Shown here piece by piece: positions 55,033 through 64,000 of a DNA stretch of 64,000 bases. The notes beneath the pieces are model-generated. The model was not told the DNA's origin, did not search any database, and was given only the letters and a program-made list of their open reading frames with translations. How positions within the stretch are numbered: the stretch's first letter is position 1; the number at the start of each line of letters is the position of its first letter. The DNA is from Frateuria edaphi. Lineage in GTDB: Bacteria; Pseudomonadota; Gammaproteobacteria; Xanthomonadales; Rhodanobacteraceae. The stretch is from positions 372,001 to 436,000 of the forward strand of contig NZ_CP088251.1 of assembly GCF_021117405.1 (NCBI RefSeq). The letters run 5' to 3'. Position numbers and translations under genes: made by a program.

Positions 55033-56286
55033 ATGGACATCGCCAACACCGCCCTGAAACTCCGCAAACGTCGCCGCCTGCGTTGGGGCATGTCCGCGGG
55101 AGTGCTTGCGGCCGCGGCCCTTGCCATCGTGATCGCGCGCCTGGGGCCGGCCTTGCCGATGGCCGATCGCTCCAGCCTGTGGATCGATGCCGTGCAACAG
55201 GGCGAGATGCTGCAGGAAGTGCGTGCGACCGGCACGCTGGTGCCGCGCTCCAGCCGTTGGCTGGCGGCGGCCACCGCGGCGCAGGTGCAGGAGATCCTTA
55301 TCTGGCCCGGTGCCACCGTGGCGCCCGATACCGTGCTGATGCGCCTGGCCAACCCGGAAGTCGAGGACGCGCTGCGCAACGCGCAGGCCCAGGTGGCGGC
55401 GGCCGAAGCGGAGGTCGCCGCCAAGCGCGCGGAACTGCATTCGCAGTTGCTGGACGAACGCGCCGCGCTGGCGCAGGCGCAGTCCGACTACGCGCAGGCG
55501 CAGGTCCGGGCGCAGGCCGACGCCAAGGCCGTGCAGAAGGACCTGATCCCGCGCGTGCAGTACGAGCAGGGCCTGATCGCGCTGAAGCAATTGAAGTCGC
55601 GCATGCAGATCGAGCAGGAACGCGTGGACAGCTTTGCCGGGAGCATGAAGGCGCAGATGGACGCGGCGCAGGCGCACGCGCAACAGCAACGCAGCAACCT
55701 GGTGCTGCGCCAGCGCCAGGCCGATGCGCTTGACGTCACCGCCGGCATCGCCGGCGTGCTGCAGGAGGTGGCCGTGCAGGAAGGTGCCCGCGTCGCCGAA
55801 GGGGCCAGCCTGGCGCGCGTGGCCCGGCCGGACGTGCTGATCGCGCGACTGCAGGTGCCCGAGGTGCAGGCCAAGGACGTGGCAATGGGCATGCCGGTCG
55901 GCGTGGATACGCACAACGGCATCGTGGCCGGTCGCGTGGAACGGATCGATCCGGCCGTGCGCAACGGCAGCGTGCAGATCGACGTGGCGCTGACCGGCAA
56001 GCTGCCTGCCGGCGCGCGGCCGGACCTTTCCGTCGACGGTCGCATCCGCATCGCCCAGCTGGATCACGTGTTGTCGGTCGGGCGCCCGGCGCTGGCCAAG
56101 CCCGACAGCGACCTGAGCCTTTTCCGTTTCGACCCGGCCGGCGACACTGCCACCCGCGTGCCGGTGCGCGTGGGCGCAGCCTCGGTCGATCGCGTGCAGG
56201 TGTTGCGTGGCCTGAAGGCCGGGGACCGGGTCATTCTTTCCGACACCAGCCAGTGGGATGGCTATGACCGCATCCGCATCGAATGA
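55033..56286 (+). CDS. Periplasmic adaptor (membrane-fusion protein) of an ABC exporter
   Basis: HlyD/MacA-like protein of 417 aa. An N-terminal membrane anchor (about 20-41) is followed by lipoyl/barrel halves (RATGTLVPRSSRWLAA; AGIAGVLQEVAVQEGARVAEG) on either side of a long alpha-helical hairpin rich in Ala and Gln (about 115-235), then beta-barrel and membrane-proximal domains. It should link the inner-membrane ABC permeases to an outer-membrane channel. The ATG at 55033 has no ribosome binding site and coincides with the predicted sigma-54 start site. A GTG at 54916 lies upstream of that promoter and is unlikely. Confidence 0.88.
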   Translation: MDIANTALKLRKRRRLRWGMSAGVLAAAALAIVIARLGPALPMADRSSLWIDAVQQGEMLQEVRATGTLVPRSSRWLAAATAAQVQEILIWPGATVAPDTVLMRLANPEVEDALRNAQAQVAAAEAEVAAKRAELHSQLLDERAALAQAQSDYAQAQVRAQADAKAVQKDLIPRVQYEQGLIALKQLKSRMQIEQERVDSFAGSMKAQMDAAQAHAQQQRSNLVLRQRQADALDVTAGIAGVLQEVAVQEGARVAEGASLARVARPDVLIARLQVPEVQAKDVAMGMPVGVDTHNGIVAGRVERIDPAVRNGSVQIDVALTGKLPAGARPDLSVDGRIRIAQLDHVLSVGRPALAKPDSDLSLFRFDPAGDTATRVPVRVGAASVDRVQVLRGLKAGDRVILSDTSQWDGYDRIRIE

Positions 56287-56298
56287 AGTCATGACCCC

Positions 56299-56368
56299 GA
56301 AGGTTGGGCTTGAGCCCACCACACACGCCACCACCCGCGGCAGGGATGGTGGGCTGAAGCCCACCTTA
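56299..56368. repeat. REP-like inverted repeat inside the ABC operon
   Basis: AAGGTTGGGCTTGAGCCCAC (from 56300) and GGTGGGCTGAAGCCCACCTT (to about 56367) are each palindromic (GGGCTTNAGCCC type) and inverted relative to each other. They fill much of the 112-bp space between adaptor and ATPase genes. The GTGGGCTTCAGCCCACC word is common between genes in Xanthomonadales. Confidence 0.75.
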
Positions 56369-56398
56369 CGCGGCGGGACCGCCCTCGCAGGAGAACCG

Positions 56399-57163
56399 AT
56401 GAACACGAACGCCAACGTCATCACCCTCGAAAGCATCCGCAAGATCTTCCAGACCGACGAGGTGGAAACCCACGCCCTGTCCGACGTGCACCTGACCGTC
56501 GCGCGCGGCGAATACGTCTCGATCTCCGGTCCTTCCGGCTGCGGCAAGACCACGCTCTTGTCGATCCTCGGCCTGCTCGACACCGCCACCGACGGCCGTT
56601 TCGTCCTCAACGGGCACGACGTCGCCGCGCTGAACGCGGCCGAGCGCGCGCGCATCCGCAATGCGGAGATCGGCTTCATCTTCCAGGCGTTCAACCTGAT
56701 CGGCGACCTGTCGGTCTACGAGAACGTCGAGCTGCCACTCACCTACCGCGGCGGCATCGGCGCCAACGAGCGCCGCGCGCGCGTGCAGGAAGCGCTGGAA
56801 CGCGTGAGCATGGCCCATCGCATGCGCCACTATCCTGCGCAGCTTTCCGGCGGCCAGCAGCAGCGCGTGGCAGTGGCCCGCGCGCTGGTCGGGCGGCCGG
56901 CGATCCTGCTCGCCGACGAGCCCACCGGCAATCTCGACTCGCGCAACGGCGAGGCGGTGATGGCGCTGCTGGACGAACTGCACCGCGGCGGCGCCACGAT
57001 CTGCATGGTCACCCACGATGCCCGCTACGCCGAACTCGCCCAGCGCAAGATCCGCCTGTTCGACGGCCGCGTGGTCGACGAGGAAACCTTCGACCGCCTC
57101 CGCCGCGAGGACGAGCAGCGGCTGGATGCGCTGATCGGCCAGCGCATCGAGATCGACGCGTGA
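56399..57163 (+). CDS. ABC transporter ATP-binding protein (MacB/LolD type)
   Basis: ATPase subunit of 254 aa. Walker A GPSGCGKTT, Q-loop FIFQAFNLIGDLSVYENVEL, signature LSGGQQQRVAVARAL, Walker B ILLADEPTGNLDS and switch His in VTHDAR are all present. Sequence around the Q-loop (FNL...ENV) is typical of the MacB/LolD/FtsE group that powers mechanotransmission permeases. GCAGGAG precedes the ATG at 56399 by 6 bp. Its stop overlaps the GTG of the next permease gene. Confidence 0.94.
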   Translation: MNTNANVITLESIRKIFQTDEVETHALSDVHLTVARGEYVSISGPSGCGKTTLLSILGLLDTATDGRFVLNGHDVAALNAAERARIRNAEIGFIFQAFNLIGDLSVYENVELPLTYRGGIGANERRARVQEALERVSMAHRMRHYPAQLSGGQQQRVAVARALVGRPAILLADEPTGNLDSRNGEAVMALLDELHRGGATICMVTHDARYAELAQRKIRLFDGRVVDEETFDRLRREDEQRLDALIGQRIEIDA

Positions 57164-59643
57164 ACACCTGGCTCGCCGAGATCGGGCAAACCTGGCGCGC
57201 GAGCCTGCGGCGGCCCGGCTTCCTGGTGTTGGCCGCGGGCGTGCTGGCATTGGGCGTGGCCGCCAGCACGTCCGTGTTCGTGCTGATCGACGACGTGTTG
57301 TTGCGGCCGTTGCCCTATGCCGCGCCCGAACGCCTGGTGGTCCTGGGTCCGGTGAGCGACGGCGAACTTCAGGGCGTCATGTCGCCGCAGCAGTACCAGC
57401 ACGTGCAGTCCATCGACGGCGTCGAATCCATCGGTCTGATCAAGGGTGACCTGAAGGCGGTGAACGTGGCCGGCGATGGCGAACCCGAGCAGATCGACGC
57501 GTTCCTGGCCGACCGCAGCCTCTTGCCCACGCTCGGCGTGCGGATGCGGCTGGGGCGTGGCTTCTCGGTGCAGGAAGACAGCCCGGGCGGTCCCCGGGCC
57601 GCGATCCTCGCCGAGGGGTTCTGGCGCCGCCGTTACGGCGGACAGGCCGTGCTAGGCCGCACCCTGCAGGTAGAGGGGGTCGCGCGCACCATCGTGGGCG
57701 TGTTGCCGGCCAGCTTCGACCAGTTCGGCGCGGGCGACATCATGCTGCCGTTGGCGTTGCCACCCCACACCTACGACGACGGCGCCGATTTCCTCGCCAT
57801 CGCACGGATCGCGCCTGCCCGTTCCATCGCCGCGGTGAACGCGCAGGTGGACGCGGCCATCCGCGCCATGTTCGCCGACATGCCGGGCGTGCAACGGGAC
57901 TACCTGGAAAAGGTGCACATCGGCAGCGTGCCGCTGGCGGCCATGCTGCATCAACAGCAGCGCCCGGCGATGCGGCTGTTCCTGGCAGGCGCCCTGTGCG
58001 TGCTGCTGATCGCGCTGGTCAACCTGGGCAACCTGATGCTGTTGCGCACCCTGTCGCGCCGCCACGATGCGATCGTGCGCCATGCGCTCGGCGCGCCGAC
58101 CTGGCGCCTGGCATTGCCGGCCTGTGCCGAGGGCGTGCTGGTAGGCGCCATTGGCGCCATCGCGGGCCTCGGGCTCGCTGCGATCGGACTCGCCTTGCTC
58201 GGCGGTTACGTTCCGGCCGAGTGGACGCATGGCCAGTCGCTGCACATCTCGGGCGGGGCAGCCTTGCTGGCGCTGTCCATTGCCGTGCCGGGCGCGCTGG
58301 CCGCCGCGTCGTTCGGCGCTTGGCGTGGGGTGGCCACGGGCTCGGTGCGGGAGGCGCTCCACGAAGGGGGCCGCAGCCAGGGCAGCCACAGCGGACGCGT
58401 GGGCCGGGCGCTGGTGATCGCGCAGATGGCGCTGGCGACGTGCCTGATGTGCGGCGCCGGCCTGTTCCTGCATGCGCTTTACGACGCGGCGCGCACGCCG
58501 CTGGGATTTGCCAGCGACCACGTCCTCACCTTTGACCTCGCGCCCCTGCGCGCCAATCATCCTGATGGTGCTTCCACGCAGGACCTGGTGCAGGGACTGA
58601 TGACCCGCCTTCGGGCGGTACCGGGCGTCGAAGGCGTCGCCGTCACCAATGGGCTGCCCGCGGGCACGTTCGAGCAGCAGTTCAGCATGGGCGGCATCCA
58701 CCCGCCCGGCGGCGAGTACATTCGCCCGAGCCCGCAGATACGCGGAATCAGCGACGACTTCTTCTCGGTGTTCCGCATCCCCGTGCGCGAAGGGCGTGCC
58801 TTCCAGGCGACGGACGTAGCCGGCGGCGAACCGGTCGCCATCGTGAACCGGACGCTGGCCGAACAGCAGTACGGTGGCCACGCCGTGGGCAAGGAGATCG
58901 TCGTCAACGACTACAGCGGTTACGCCGCCGGCAAGGCCCTGGCCGATGACCCGGACATGCGTCCGGTCACGGCGCGCATCGTCGGCGTGGTAGGCGACAC
59001 GCGGCAGTTCGGCCCGCTGGACGGGTACAAGCGCGGGTTCGTCTATCTGCCTCTGGCGCAGGTGCCTGAACATATCCTGCGGGTGTTTCGTTCCTACCAG
59101 CCGTTGCGCTTCGCGTTGCACGTGCAGGGTGATCCCAACGAGTTCCGTCGTGCCGCCCGTGCCGCCGTCGCGTCCGTCGCGCCGGAGCAGCCGATCGCCA
59201 ACCTGTCGACCATGGACGACGTCGTGCACGCCACCACCGGCGACACGCGCCGCGACCTGTTCCTGATCGGCCTGTTCGCGCTGCTGGCGCTGGCGCTCGC
59301 CGCGACCGGCATGTACGCGGTCATGACGGTCGCCGTGACCGCGCGCCAGCGCGAGTTCGGCGTGCGCATGGCGCTGGGTGCGCCGCCCGCGGGCATGGTC
59401 CGGTTGGTGCTGCGTGGAGGCATCGGGCAGATCGCGATCGGCATGCTGCTCGGCGTGGGCATGACGCTCGCCCTGTCGCGGGTGCTCGGCGCGGTGCTCG
59501 AGGAGATCGGGCGTACCGTCCTCGATCCGCTCGCGCTGGCGGGCGTGTGCGCGGTGCTGGCCCTGGCCGGCCTGTTCGCCTGCCTGCTGCCCGCGTTGCG
59601 CGCTGCGCGCGTGCCGCCGATGCATGCGTTGCGCGGCGAGTAG
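57160..59643 (+). CDS. ABC transporter permease, FtsX/MacB_PCD type (1 of 3)
   Basis: Product of 827 aa with two MacB-type halves. Each half has a periplasmic MacB_PCD-like domain and FtsX-type membrane segments: the N-terminal segment at about 20-45, then blocks at about 275-400 and 700-815. The half-boundary word ALVIAQMALATCLMCGAGLF is typical of the large 'ADOP'-like permeases seen in Acidobacteria and Xanthomonadales. The start is GTG at 57160, overlapping the ATPase stop, so translation is coupled. There is no fused ATPase domain. It ends RAARVPPMHALRGE, like the next gene (RAARVPPMRALQGE), showing duplication. Confidence 0.9.
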   Translation: MNTWLAEIGQTWRASLRRPGFLVLAAGVLALGVAASTSVFVLIDDVLLRPLPYAAPERLVVLGPVSDGELQGVMSPQQYQHVQSIDGVESIGLIKGDLKAVNVAGDGEPEQIDAFLADRSLLPTLGVRMRLGRGFSVQEDSPGGPRAAILAEGFWRRRYGGQAVLGRTLQVEGVARTIVGVLPASFDQFGAGDIMLPLALPPHTYDDGADFLAIARIAPARSIAAVNAQVDAAIRAMFADMPGVQRDYLEKVHIGSVPLAAMLHQQQRPAMRLFLAGALCVLLIALVNLGNLMLLRTLSRRHDAIVRHALGAPTWRLALPACAEGVLVGAIGAIAGLGLAAIGLALLGGYVPAEWTHGQSLHISGGAALLALSIAVPGALAAASFGAWRGVATGSVREALHEGGRSQGSHSGRVGRALVIAQMALATCLMCGAGLFLHALYDAARTPLGFASDHVLTFDLAPLRANHPDGASTQDLVQGLMTRLRAVPGVEGVAVTNGLPAGTFEQQFSMGGIHPPGGEYIRPSPQIRGISDDFFSVFRIPVREGRAFQATDVAGGEPVAIVNRTLAEQQYGGHAVGKEIVVNDYSGYAAGKALADDPDMRPVTARIVGVVGDTRQFGPLDGYKRGFVYLPLAQVPEHILRVFRSYQPLRFALHVQGDPNEFRRAARAAVASVAPEQPIANLSTMDDVVHATTGDTRRDLFLIGLFALLALALAATGMYAVMTVAVTARQREFGVRMALGAPPAGMVRLVLRGGIGQIAIGMLLGVGMTLALSRVLGAVLEEIGRTVLDPLALAGVCAVLALAGLFACLLPALRAARVPPMHALRGE

Positions 59644-59709
59644 GAATGGAGCCGCGATGAGACACCTTGCAGTCCGCACGCCACCCATGGTCCAGGAAGG
59701 GGATCGCTG

Positions 59710-62151
59710 ATGAACGTCTGGTTGGCCGAGATCGTCCGGTCGTGGCGCGGCAACCTTCGTCGCCCGGGTTTCCTGCTGCTGGCCAGCGGCGTGCTGGCGC
59801 TGGGCATCGGCGCCAGCGTCGCCGTATTCGCACTGATCCAGAACACCGTGCTGAGGCCCTTGCCGGTGCCGCGTGCGGAACGGCTGGTGACACTGGGGCC
59901 ATGGTGGGACAACGGCCACGTGGGCGGCATCTCGCCCCACGAATACCAGTACCTCGGGCCACCGGAAGGCTTGCGTTCACTGGGCCTGGTGCATTTCGGC
60001 GCGGCGGTGAACATTGCCGGCGCCGGCGATCCGGCGCAGGTGCCGATGATCCGGCTCGATCGCTACCTGTTGCCCACGCTGGGCTTGCAGCCATCGCTTG
60101 GCCGCAACTTCAATGCCCAGGAGGACCACCCCGGCGGCCCCGAGGCGGTGCTGCTCGGTTACGACCTGTGGCAACGCGCATACGGCGGCGACGCCGGCGT
60201 CATCGGCCGCCGGCTGGAGATCGAAGGCCGGCCGCACACCATCGTCGGCGTCCTGCCGGCGGCCTTCAACCGCCTGCTGGGCCCGGGCGACGTGATGTTG
60301 CCTACCGCGTTGCCGGTTGCCAGCCGCGACTACAACCACAACGGCGCCGTCGCGATCGGGCGACTGGCCGACGGCGTGGACGTGGCGACCGTGGCCGCGC
60401 AGGCCGACGCGCACGAGCGCGCGATGTTTCGCGACATGGGCATGGGCGGCGACTGGACGCGCCCGCGCTTCGGCGCCGAGCGCCTGGCCGATGCCTTCCA
60501 GCAGCAGACGCGGCCGATGCTCATGCTTTTTCTGGCGAGCGCCCTGGTCGTGCTGCTGATCGCGCTGGTCAACCTGGCCAACCTGATGCTGCTGCGCGCG
60601 CTGTCGCGCAATCACGACGCGGCCGTGCGCGGTGCCCTCGGTGCGTCCACCTTCAGGTTGATGCTGCCGGCGCTGGGCGAGGGTCTGCTGGTCGGCGGAT
60701 GCGGCACATTGCTCGGCATGGCGTTGGCCGCCGCGGGCCTTGCCGTGGTGCAGGGCTTCATCCCCGCTTCCTGGCTATGGGGCGGGAGTATCCACATCGG
60801 CGTGGCCGACTGGCTGGGGGCTGCCTGCATTGGCGTGCTCGGAACATCGCTGGCCGCCGTGCTGGGATTGTGGCGCAGTCGCGGCGCCTCGACCCTCGAA
60901 GAGCTGCGGCAAGGAGGGCGCCACGGGATCGGTTTGCGCAGCGGCCGCCTGAGCCGCGCGTTGGTTGTCGCACAGGTCGCGCTGGCGGCGGTCCTGCTCA
61001 GTACCGCGGGCATTTTCATGCATGCCCTGTACGACGCCTCGCGCCTCCAGTTGGGCTATGACCAGGACAACGTGCTCACCTTCGAACTGGCTCCGGTGAA
61101 GGGCGATTACCCGGACATGGCATCCCTGCTGGAGCTTTCCCGCAGGCTGGTGGAGCAGTTGCGCGCGGTGCCCGGCGTGACCGGGGCGGCCGTAACAACC
61201 AACCTGCCGACCAGCGACGATAACTACGGCTCGTTCAACAACGGCGTGCGTACGCCGGCAGGCACCGAGTTGCAGGCGCAGTTGCACGGCATTGGCCAGG
61301 GCTTTCTCGATCTCTTCGCCATCCCGCTGCGCGAGGGCCGCGATTTCGACGCGAGCGACGTGCGCGGCGGCGAGCCGGTGGCCATCGTCAGCCGGGACCT
61401 TTCCGACAAGTACTACGACGGGCATGCAGTGGGACATGCCATCGACGTGGAGGTCCCCAACACCACGCCCGTGCGGGCGCGGATCGTCGGCGTGGTGGGC
61501 GCCACTTACCAGCGCGGGCCGCTGCAGCCCCACCAGCCGGTGGTGTACGTGCCGCTGGCGCAGATGCCGGCGTCGACGATGATGGTCTTCCGCGAGCTGG
61601 AATCGCTGCGTTTCGCGCTGCGCGGCCAGGGCAACCCCGCAGACTGGGGCGCGGGCGTGCGTGCCGCGCTGGCCGGGATCGCTCCGAGGCAGCCGATCGC
61701 CCGAATGCGCACGATGCGCAGCATCGTCCATGCGACCACCGCCGATGCGCGGCTGAACCTGTTGCTGATCGGCGTGTTCGCGGCACTGGCGCTGCTGCTG
61801 GCGGTGGCGGGCCTGTATGCGGTGATGGCGGTAGCTGTGGCCGCGCGCGAACGCGAGCTCGGCGTACGCCTGGCGCTGGGCGCGCCGCCCGGGCGACTCG
61901 CACGGCTTGTGCTGCACGGCGGTTTGCTGCAGGTCGCCCCGGGCCTGGCGATCGGCATCGCGGCCACGCTCGGCCTGTCGCACGCCTTCATGGCGCTGCC
62001 GCTCATGATGCTCAACGGAACCCGCGGGTTCGACGCGACCGTGGTGGGCGGCGCCTGCGTGGCGTTGGCCGTGGCCGGGCTGTTCGCCTGCCTGCTGCCC
62101 GCGCTGCGCGCTGCGCGCGTGCCGCCGATGCGTGCCTTGCAAGGGGAGTGA
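59710..62151 (+). CDS. ABC transporter permease, FtsX/MacB_PCD type (2 of 3)
   Basis: Product of 813 aa, paralog of the preceding permease (shared start NVWLAEIVRSWRGNLRRPGF versus NTWLAEIGQTWRASLRRPGF, and NLANLMLLRALSR). It has the same two-part MacB_PCD and FtsX layout. AGGAAGGGG precedes the ATG at 59710. Having several permease genes with one ATPase gene suggests hetero-oligomeric export complexes. The substrate is unknown; the family handles peptides, lipoproteins, macrolides or siderophores. Confidence 0.9.
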   Translation: MNVWLAEIVRSWRGNLRRPGFLLLASGVLALGIGASVAVFALIQNTVLRPLPVPRAERLVTLGPWWDNGHVGGISPHEYQYLGPPEGLRSLGLVHFGAAVNIAGAGDPAQVPMIRLDRYLLPTLGLQPSLGRNFNAQEDHPGGPEAVLLGYDLWQRAYGGDAGVIGRRLEIEGRPHTIVGVLPAAFNRLLGPGDVMLPTALPVASRDYNHNGAVAIGRLADGVDVATVAAQADAHERAMFRDMGMGGDWTRPRFGAERLADAFQQQTRPMLMLFLASALVVLLIALVNLANLMLLRALSRNHDAAVRGALGASTFRLMLPALGEGLLVGGCGTLLGMALAAAGLAVVQGFIPASWLWGGSIHIGVADWLGAACIGVLGTSLAAVLGLWRSRGASTLEELRQGGRHGIGLRSGRLSRALVVAQVALAAVLLSTAGIFMHALYDASRLQLGYDQDNVLTFELAPVKGDYPDMASLLELSRRLVEQLRAVPGVTGAAVTTNLPTSDDNYGSFNNGVRTPAGTELQAQLHGIGQGFLDLFAIPLREGRDFDASDVRGGEPVAIVSRDLSDKYYDGHAVGHAIDVEVPNTTPVRARIVGVVGATYQRGPLQPHQPVVYVPLAQMPASTMMVFRELESLRFALRGQGNPADWGAGVRAALAGIAPRQPIARMRTMRSIVHATTADARLNLLLIGVFAALALLLAVAGLYAVMAVAVAARERELGVRLALGAPPGRLARLVLHGGLLQVAPGLAIGIAATLGLSHAFMALPLMMLNGTRGFDATVVGGACVALAVAGLFACLLPALRAARVPPMRALQGE

Positions 62152-62155
62152 AGAG

Positions 62156-64000
62156 ATGCTGCTGCGAGAACTGCAGGCCGCCTGGCGCAGGCTGGCGCAC
62201 CGACCCGGGTATGCCGCGCTTTCCATCGCCGTGCTCGGCGTGGGGCTGGGCGTGGTGGTGTTCCTGTTCAGCCTGATCAACACGCTGATCCTGACGCCCC
62301 TGCCGCTGCCGTATGGCGACCGTTTGATGGCGGTGGGCGAACTCAACCGCGGCAACGGAAGTGTCGGCGATACCGGCATCGGCATCGGCGACCTCGACAC
62401 CGATCAATATCTGCGCCTTGCGGCATCGTTGCGCGGCGTGGATGCCACCGGCGGCTACCTCGGCGTCGGGGTGTCGCTCGATACCGGCGGCGGAGCCACG
62501 CGTATGGATGGCGTGCGGCTGACCGCCTCGATGATGGACCTGCTGGGCGCCAGGCCGCTGCTCGGCCGTGGCCTGCTGGCCACAGACGACCAGCCGGGCA
62601 CGCCGCCGGTGGTGCTGCTGGGCGAGGACCTGTGGCGGCACGCCTTTGCCGCAGATCCGCATGTCGTCGGCCGCGCGGTGCGCGTCAATGGCGACTGGGC
62701 CACCGTGGTCGGCGTGATGCCGGCCAGTTTCGCCTTCCTCGGCGGCGATCCCCAATTGTGGATGCCGCTGCGCCTGGATCCCGCGCACGGCACGGACCTG
62801 TACATGGTCGCGCGATTGAAGACCGGTACCACGCTCGCGGCGGCGCGGCAGGAACTCTCCGCGCTGGACGCGCGCCTGCGTCGCGAGCTGCCCAAGTGGC
62901 GCGAGCAGCAGCAACTGGTGATCAAGCCGTTTTCAACCAGCTTCGTGCAGGAGGACACCCGCCACTGGGTTTGGCTGATGTTCGGCGCCGGCGTGCTGGT
63001 GCTGTTGCTGGCCTGCGTGAACGTGGCCAACCTGCAACTGGTGCAGACGCTCAACCGCCGCCGCGAGATGGCCGTGCGCAGCGCACTGGGTTGCGGCCGC
63101 GCGCGGCTGATGGCAGGCGCGCTGGCCGAAAGCCTGTGGCTGTGCGCCGCGGCGCTGGCGGCCGCGCTGCCGATCGCTCACTACGGCAACCGCTGGCTGC
63201 TGGCGACCTTCGCCGAAAGCGACAAGGCACCTGCTACGTTCCTGCGTTTCGGCGTCGACGGCAGCGTGCTGGGCTTCGCCGTCGCCGTGGCGCTGGCAAG
63301 CACCGCGCTGGCCGGCGTCGTTCCCGCCTGGCGCGCCGGGCGCACTGACCTGAAGGACGCGCTGCACGATGGCGGCAAGGGTTCCGCCGGCGGCTTCGCG
63401 CGGGTGGCCCGTGGGCTGGTGGTGGCGGAGATCGCCTTGACCGTGGTGCTGCTGGTCGGCGCCGGCATGTTCGTGCGCGCGCTCGACCATCTGCTTTCCC
63501 AGCCGCTCGCCGGCGCGCAGCACGCCGACCAGGTGCTGACCGCGCACGTCGCGCTGCCGCGTCCGGGCTATCCCGACAGCGCCGCGCGCATCGGCTTCCT
63601 CGAACGCGCCGGCGAGCGCCTGCGGGTCGACGCGGGCGTGCTGGCGGCGACCGCCACCAACACCGTGCCGGGCGCCGAGCTGGGCAGCCACGAAACCGTC
63701 GCCGCCGAAGGCCAGCCGCGTCCGGTCGACGGGTGGCCGGAAGCGCAGATGGGTATCGTCGACCCGTACTTCCTCGACGTGTTCGGCGTGCGCCTGCTCG
63801 AAGGCCGCTTCTTCGACGCGCGCGACGCGGCCGGCAGCCTGCCGGTGGCGGTAGTGGACCGCAAGACCGCCGCGGCCCTGTGGCCAGGACGCGACGCGCT
63901 GGGCCAACACCTGGTGCTTTATCCCGATCGCGAATACACCAGCACGCTCACCGTGGTGGGCGTGACCGAGCCGCTGCAACTGGACAGCGCGCTCGAGCGG
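62156..64000 (+). CDS. ABC transporter permease, FtsX/MacB_PCD type (3 of 3), cut by the window end
   Basis: Frame open from the ATG at 62156 to the last base (615 codons, no stop). It begins MLLRELQAAWRRLAHRPGYA, a typical start of this permease group, followed by a membrane segment and MacB_PCD periplasmic domain (LLGARPLLGRGLL, VVGVMPASFAFLGG) and FtsX segments (LLLACVNVANLQLVQTLNRR). GGGGAG lies 7 bp before the ATG and the gene starts 4 bp after the previous stop. It is more distant from permeases 1 and 2 than they are from each other. About 190 residues should lie beyond the window. Confidence 0.92.
   Translation, partial: MLLRELQAAWRRLAHRPGYAALSIAVLGVGLGVVVFLFSLINTLILTPLPLPYGDRLMAVGELNRGNGSVGDTGIGIGDLDTDQYLRLAASLRGVDATGGYLGVGVSLDTGGGATRMDGVRLTASMMDLLGARPLLGRGLLATDDQPGTPPVVLLGEDLWRHAFAADPHVVGRAVRVNGDWATVVGVMPASFAFLGGDPQLWMPLRLDPAHGTDLYMVARLKTGTTLAAARQELSALDARLRRELPKWREQQQLVIKPFSTSFVQEDTRHWVWLMFGAGVLVLLLACVNVANLQLVQTLNRRREMAVRSALGCGRARLMAGALAESLWLCAAALAAALPIAHYGNRWLLATFAESDKAPATFLRFGVDGSVLGFAVAVALASTALAGVVPAWRAGRTDLKDALHDGGKGSAGGFARVARGLVVAEIALTVVLLVGAGMFVRALDHLLSQPLAGAQHADQVLTAHVALPRPGYPDSAARIGFLERAGERLRVDAGVLAATATNTVPGAELGSHETVAAEGQPRPVDGWPEAQMGIVDPYFLDVFGVRLLEGRFFDARDAAGSLPVAVVDRKTAAALWPGRDALGQHLVLYPDREYTSTLTVVGVTEPLQLDSALER

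Overview
The window is GC-rich DNA with strongly GC-biased third codon positions and dense gene packing. The gene set (GumB/Wza-like and Wzc-like exopolysaccharide (EPS) export genes, a CysNC fusion, an ahcY gene behind an S-adenosylhomocysteine riboswitch, and 'tgtaggagcg' REP elements) suggests a gammaproteobacterium of the order Xanthomonadales, probably the Rhodanobacteraceae (Dyella/Rhodanobacter/Luteibacter-like). That placement is inferred from gene content and sequence style, not from a marker-gene comparison.

Bases 1-38300 are mostly one large cell-surface polysaccharide region. It has a complete Wzx/Wzy-type core: Wza (minus strand), a Wzb phosphatase, a Wzc tyrosine autokinase, UDP-glucose dehydrogenase, a Wzy-like polymerase, a Wzx flippase, a WecA-type initiating phosphotransferase and four other glycosyltransferases. 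The many modifying enzymes are unusual. There is a pyruvyltransferase, a stand-alone asparagine-synthetase-like amidotransferase, two TupA-like ATP-grasp ligases, five sulfotransferases of several subfamilies, CysD and CysNC to make the sulfate donor PAPS, and an SLC13-type anion permease. Four exported parallel beta-helix proteins (likely lyases, hydrolases or epimerases) and an exported tyrosinase sit among them. The simplest reading is a locus for a heavily anionic EPS carrying glucuronate, ketal-pyruvate and sulfate, probably with amide-linked groups. Three of the beta-helix genes share a conserved upstream cassette of about 100 bp, and two of the sulfotransferase genes form an inverted duplication.

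Bases 38683-54796 are mainly housekeeping: trmB, a large FecR/DUF6600-type exported protein, tRNA-Gly(CCC), a RimB-like protease with RimK, an OmpR-type two-component system behind a structured leader, ilvE, a DUF4124 protein, metF, an orphan HWE-type sensor kinase, ahcY with an S-adenosylhomocysteine riboswitch, and ppc. Several intergenic spaces hold short dispersed palindromic repeats.

Bases 55005-64000 carry a MacAB-like ABC export operon (membrane-fusion adaptor, ATPase, three FtsX/MacB-type permeases). The third permease runs off the end of the window. The operon is preceded by a near-perfect sigma-54 promoter placed so close to the first ATG that the mRNA may be leaderless.

No transposase, integrase, CRISPR array or rRNA gene was seen.
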